Assembly (NCBI GenBank): GCA_947450745.1
Contig: CANFYD010000147.1
Coordinates: 1-8,045 of the forward strand
Length of the DNA stretch: 8,045 nucleotides
From: Burkholderiales bacterium
GTDB lineage: Bacteria; Pseudomonadota; Gammaproteobacteria; Burkholderiales; Burkholderiaceae_C
Direction of reading: 5' to 3'
This document shows, piece after piece, positions 6,841 to 8,045 of this stretch; the first letter of the stretch is position 1; the number at the start of each line of letters is the position of its first letter. The position numbers and the translations under genes are program-made. Under the pieces are notes generated by a model, which searched no databases, was not told the DNA's origin, and was given only the letters and a program-made list of their open reading frames with translations.

Positions 6841-6842
<2 letters not shown>
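6702..6842. repeat. About 140-bp imperfect palindromic (REP/MITE-like) element between ATPase and binding-protein genes
   Basis: The two ends are inverted repeats: GAGGATGGGAACTTTT at 6702-6717 and, read on the - strand from 6842, GAGGATGAAAACTTTT (14 of 16 identical). With one gap the similarity runs on through TA(G/C).G.GCGGC for about 28 bp. In the centre is a hairpin: ACGTAC (6764-6769), loop TTCAG, GTACGT (6775-6780). It is enclosed by GGAACC (6755-6760) against GATTCC (6784-6789) and by CGGA (6746-6749) against TCCG (6795-6798). On the - strand, the transcribed one, the single mismatch in the middle stem becomes a G-U pair, which fits an RNA structure. No clean target duplication was found. 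It starts at the TGA stop of the ATPase gene. The remaining bases of the gap (6617-6701) show only the AGGA ribosome site. Confidence 0.65.
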
Positions 6843-7893
<1,051 letters not shown>

Positions 7894-7923
7894 GCCCAGA
7901 CCTGACGCAAAGCTCGTGCCAGC

Positions 7924-7959
7924 GTTTTGTACGCAATTTCTGCTGGTTTTGTATTCAAT
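7924..7959 (-). promoter_or_regulatory. Tandem 14-bp direct repeats, candidate GntR/FCD operators
   Basis: On the - strand ATTGAATACAAAAC (7959-7946) and ATTGCGTACAAAAC (7937-7924) match at 12 of 14 positions, with starts 22 bp apart, i.e. two helical turns, so both lie on the same face of the DNA. Each holds a TTGnnTACAA core (TTGAATACAA and TTGCGTACAA), close to the palindrome TTGTATACAA that resembles known FCD-type GntR sites. They lie 31-66 bp upstream of the ATPase start, a sensible position for repression or promoter overlap. No convincing -35/-10 pair could be fixed. Assignment to the operon's own regulator is inference. Confidence 0.5.
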
Positions 7960-7964
7960 CTGCA

Positions 7965-7993
7965 CTGAACCCGTGCACCAGCGCCCGGTTCAG
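7965..7993. repeat. 7-bp inverted repeat upstream of the operon
   Basis: CTGAACC (7965-7971) and GGTTCAG (7987-7993) are exact inverted copies around 15 bases that include the palindrome GTGCAC. It lies just upstream of the tandem repeats in the 5' region of the transporter operon. It could be a second regulator site or a leader hairpin; nothing in the sequence decides. Confidence 0.3.
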
Positions 7994-8023
7994 GGCGTGA
8001 TGCACAAGCCAGCAGCACGCAGC

Positions 8024-8039
8024 AAAAGCCCCGTAGGGC
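8024..8039 (-). terminator. Possible short intrinsic terminator of a gene beyond the right edge
   Basis: Read on the - strand: GCCC (8039-8036), loop TACG, GGGC (8031-8028), then TTTT (8027-8024). C(UACG)G is a stable UNCG-type tetraloop, and the run of U follows directly. The stem is only 4 bp, so this is weak. If real, it ends a - strand gene lying just past base 8045 and separates it from the transporter operon. Confidence 0.3.
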
Positions 8040-8045
8040 GGGTCA

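Noticed and set aside
7894..7965. GTG start giving a 374-residue ATPase
   Set aside because: The added 24 residues are not conserved in ABC ATPases and coincide with the candidate operator repeats. ATG 7893 gives the usual start distance.

Overview
The window looks like a chromosomal segment of a GC-rich betaproteobacterium, most likely Burkholderiales and probably Comamonadaceae. This rests on protein style, codon bias and the argH tail; it is an inference, not a database result. At the left edge is the 3' end of argH (argininosuccinate lyase) on the + strand. Everything else is one long block of eight genes on the - strand, reading from about 7893 down to 309.

In transcription order the block encodes: an ABC ATPase (7893-6841), a Tat-exported periplasmic binding protein (6616-5297), two inner-membrane permeases (5184-4255 and 4122-3235), a GntR/FCD regulator (3230-2505), an Asp/Glu/hydantoin-racemase-family protein (2512-1757), a SnoaL/NTF2-like protein (1745-1299) and a polysaccharide-deacetylase/allantoinase-like hydrolase (1289-309). 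The four transporter genes form a complete importer of the spermidine/putrescine (PotABCD-like) type. The four downstream genes sit 4-11 nt apart or overlap, so they are probably co-transcribed. Together the block reads as an import-and-catabolism operon for a small nitrogenous compound, possibly a cyclic amide, ureide or hydantoin-like molecule, controlled by its own GntR repressor. The substrate cannot be read from the sequence.

The non-coding DNA is the most unusual part. (1) A 104-bp MITE-like element (4151-4254) with perfect 16-bp terminal inverted repeats and a 5-bp CTAAA target duplication lies between the two permease genes, exactly at the stop codon of the first. (2) A different, about 140-bp, almost wholly palindromic element (6702-6842) fills much of the ATPase-to-binding-protein gap and begins at the ATPase stop codon. 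(3) Upstream of the ATPase gene, two 14-bp near-identical direct repeats spaced 22 bp apart each contain a TTGnnTACAA core, a plausible tandem operator for the operon's GntR/FCD regulator. (4) The racemase-family protein has glycine where the second catalytic cysteine of the family is expected.

No tRNA, rRNA, CRISPR array or transposase gene was found, and there is no gene-free stretch over 300 bases. The longest gap is 224 bases (6617-6840), mostly the palindromic element.
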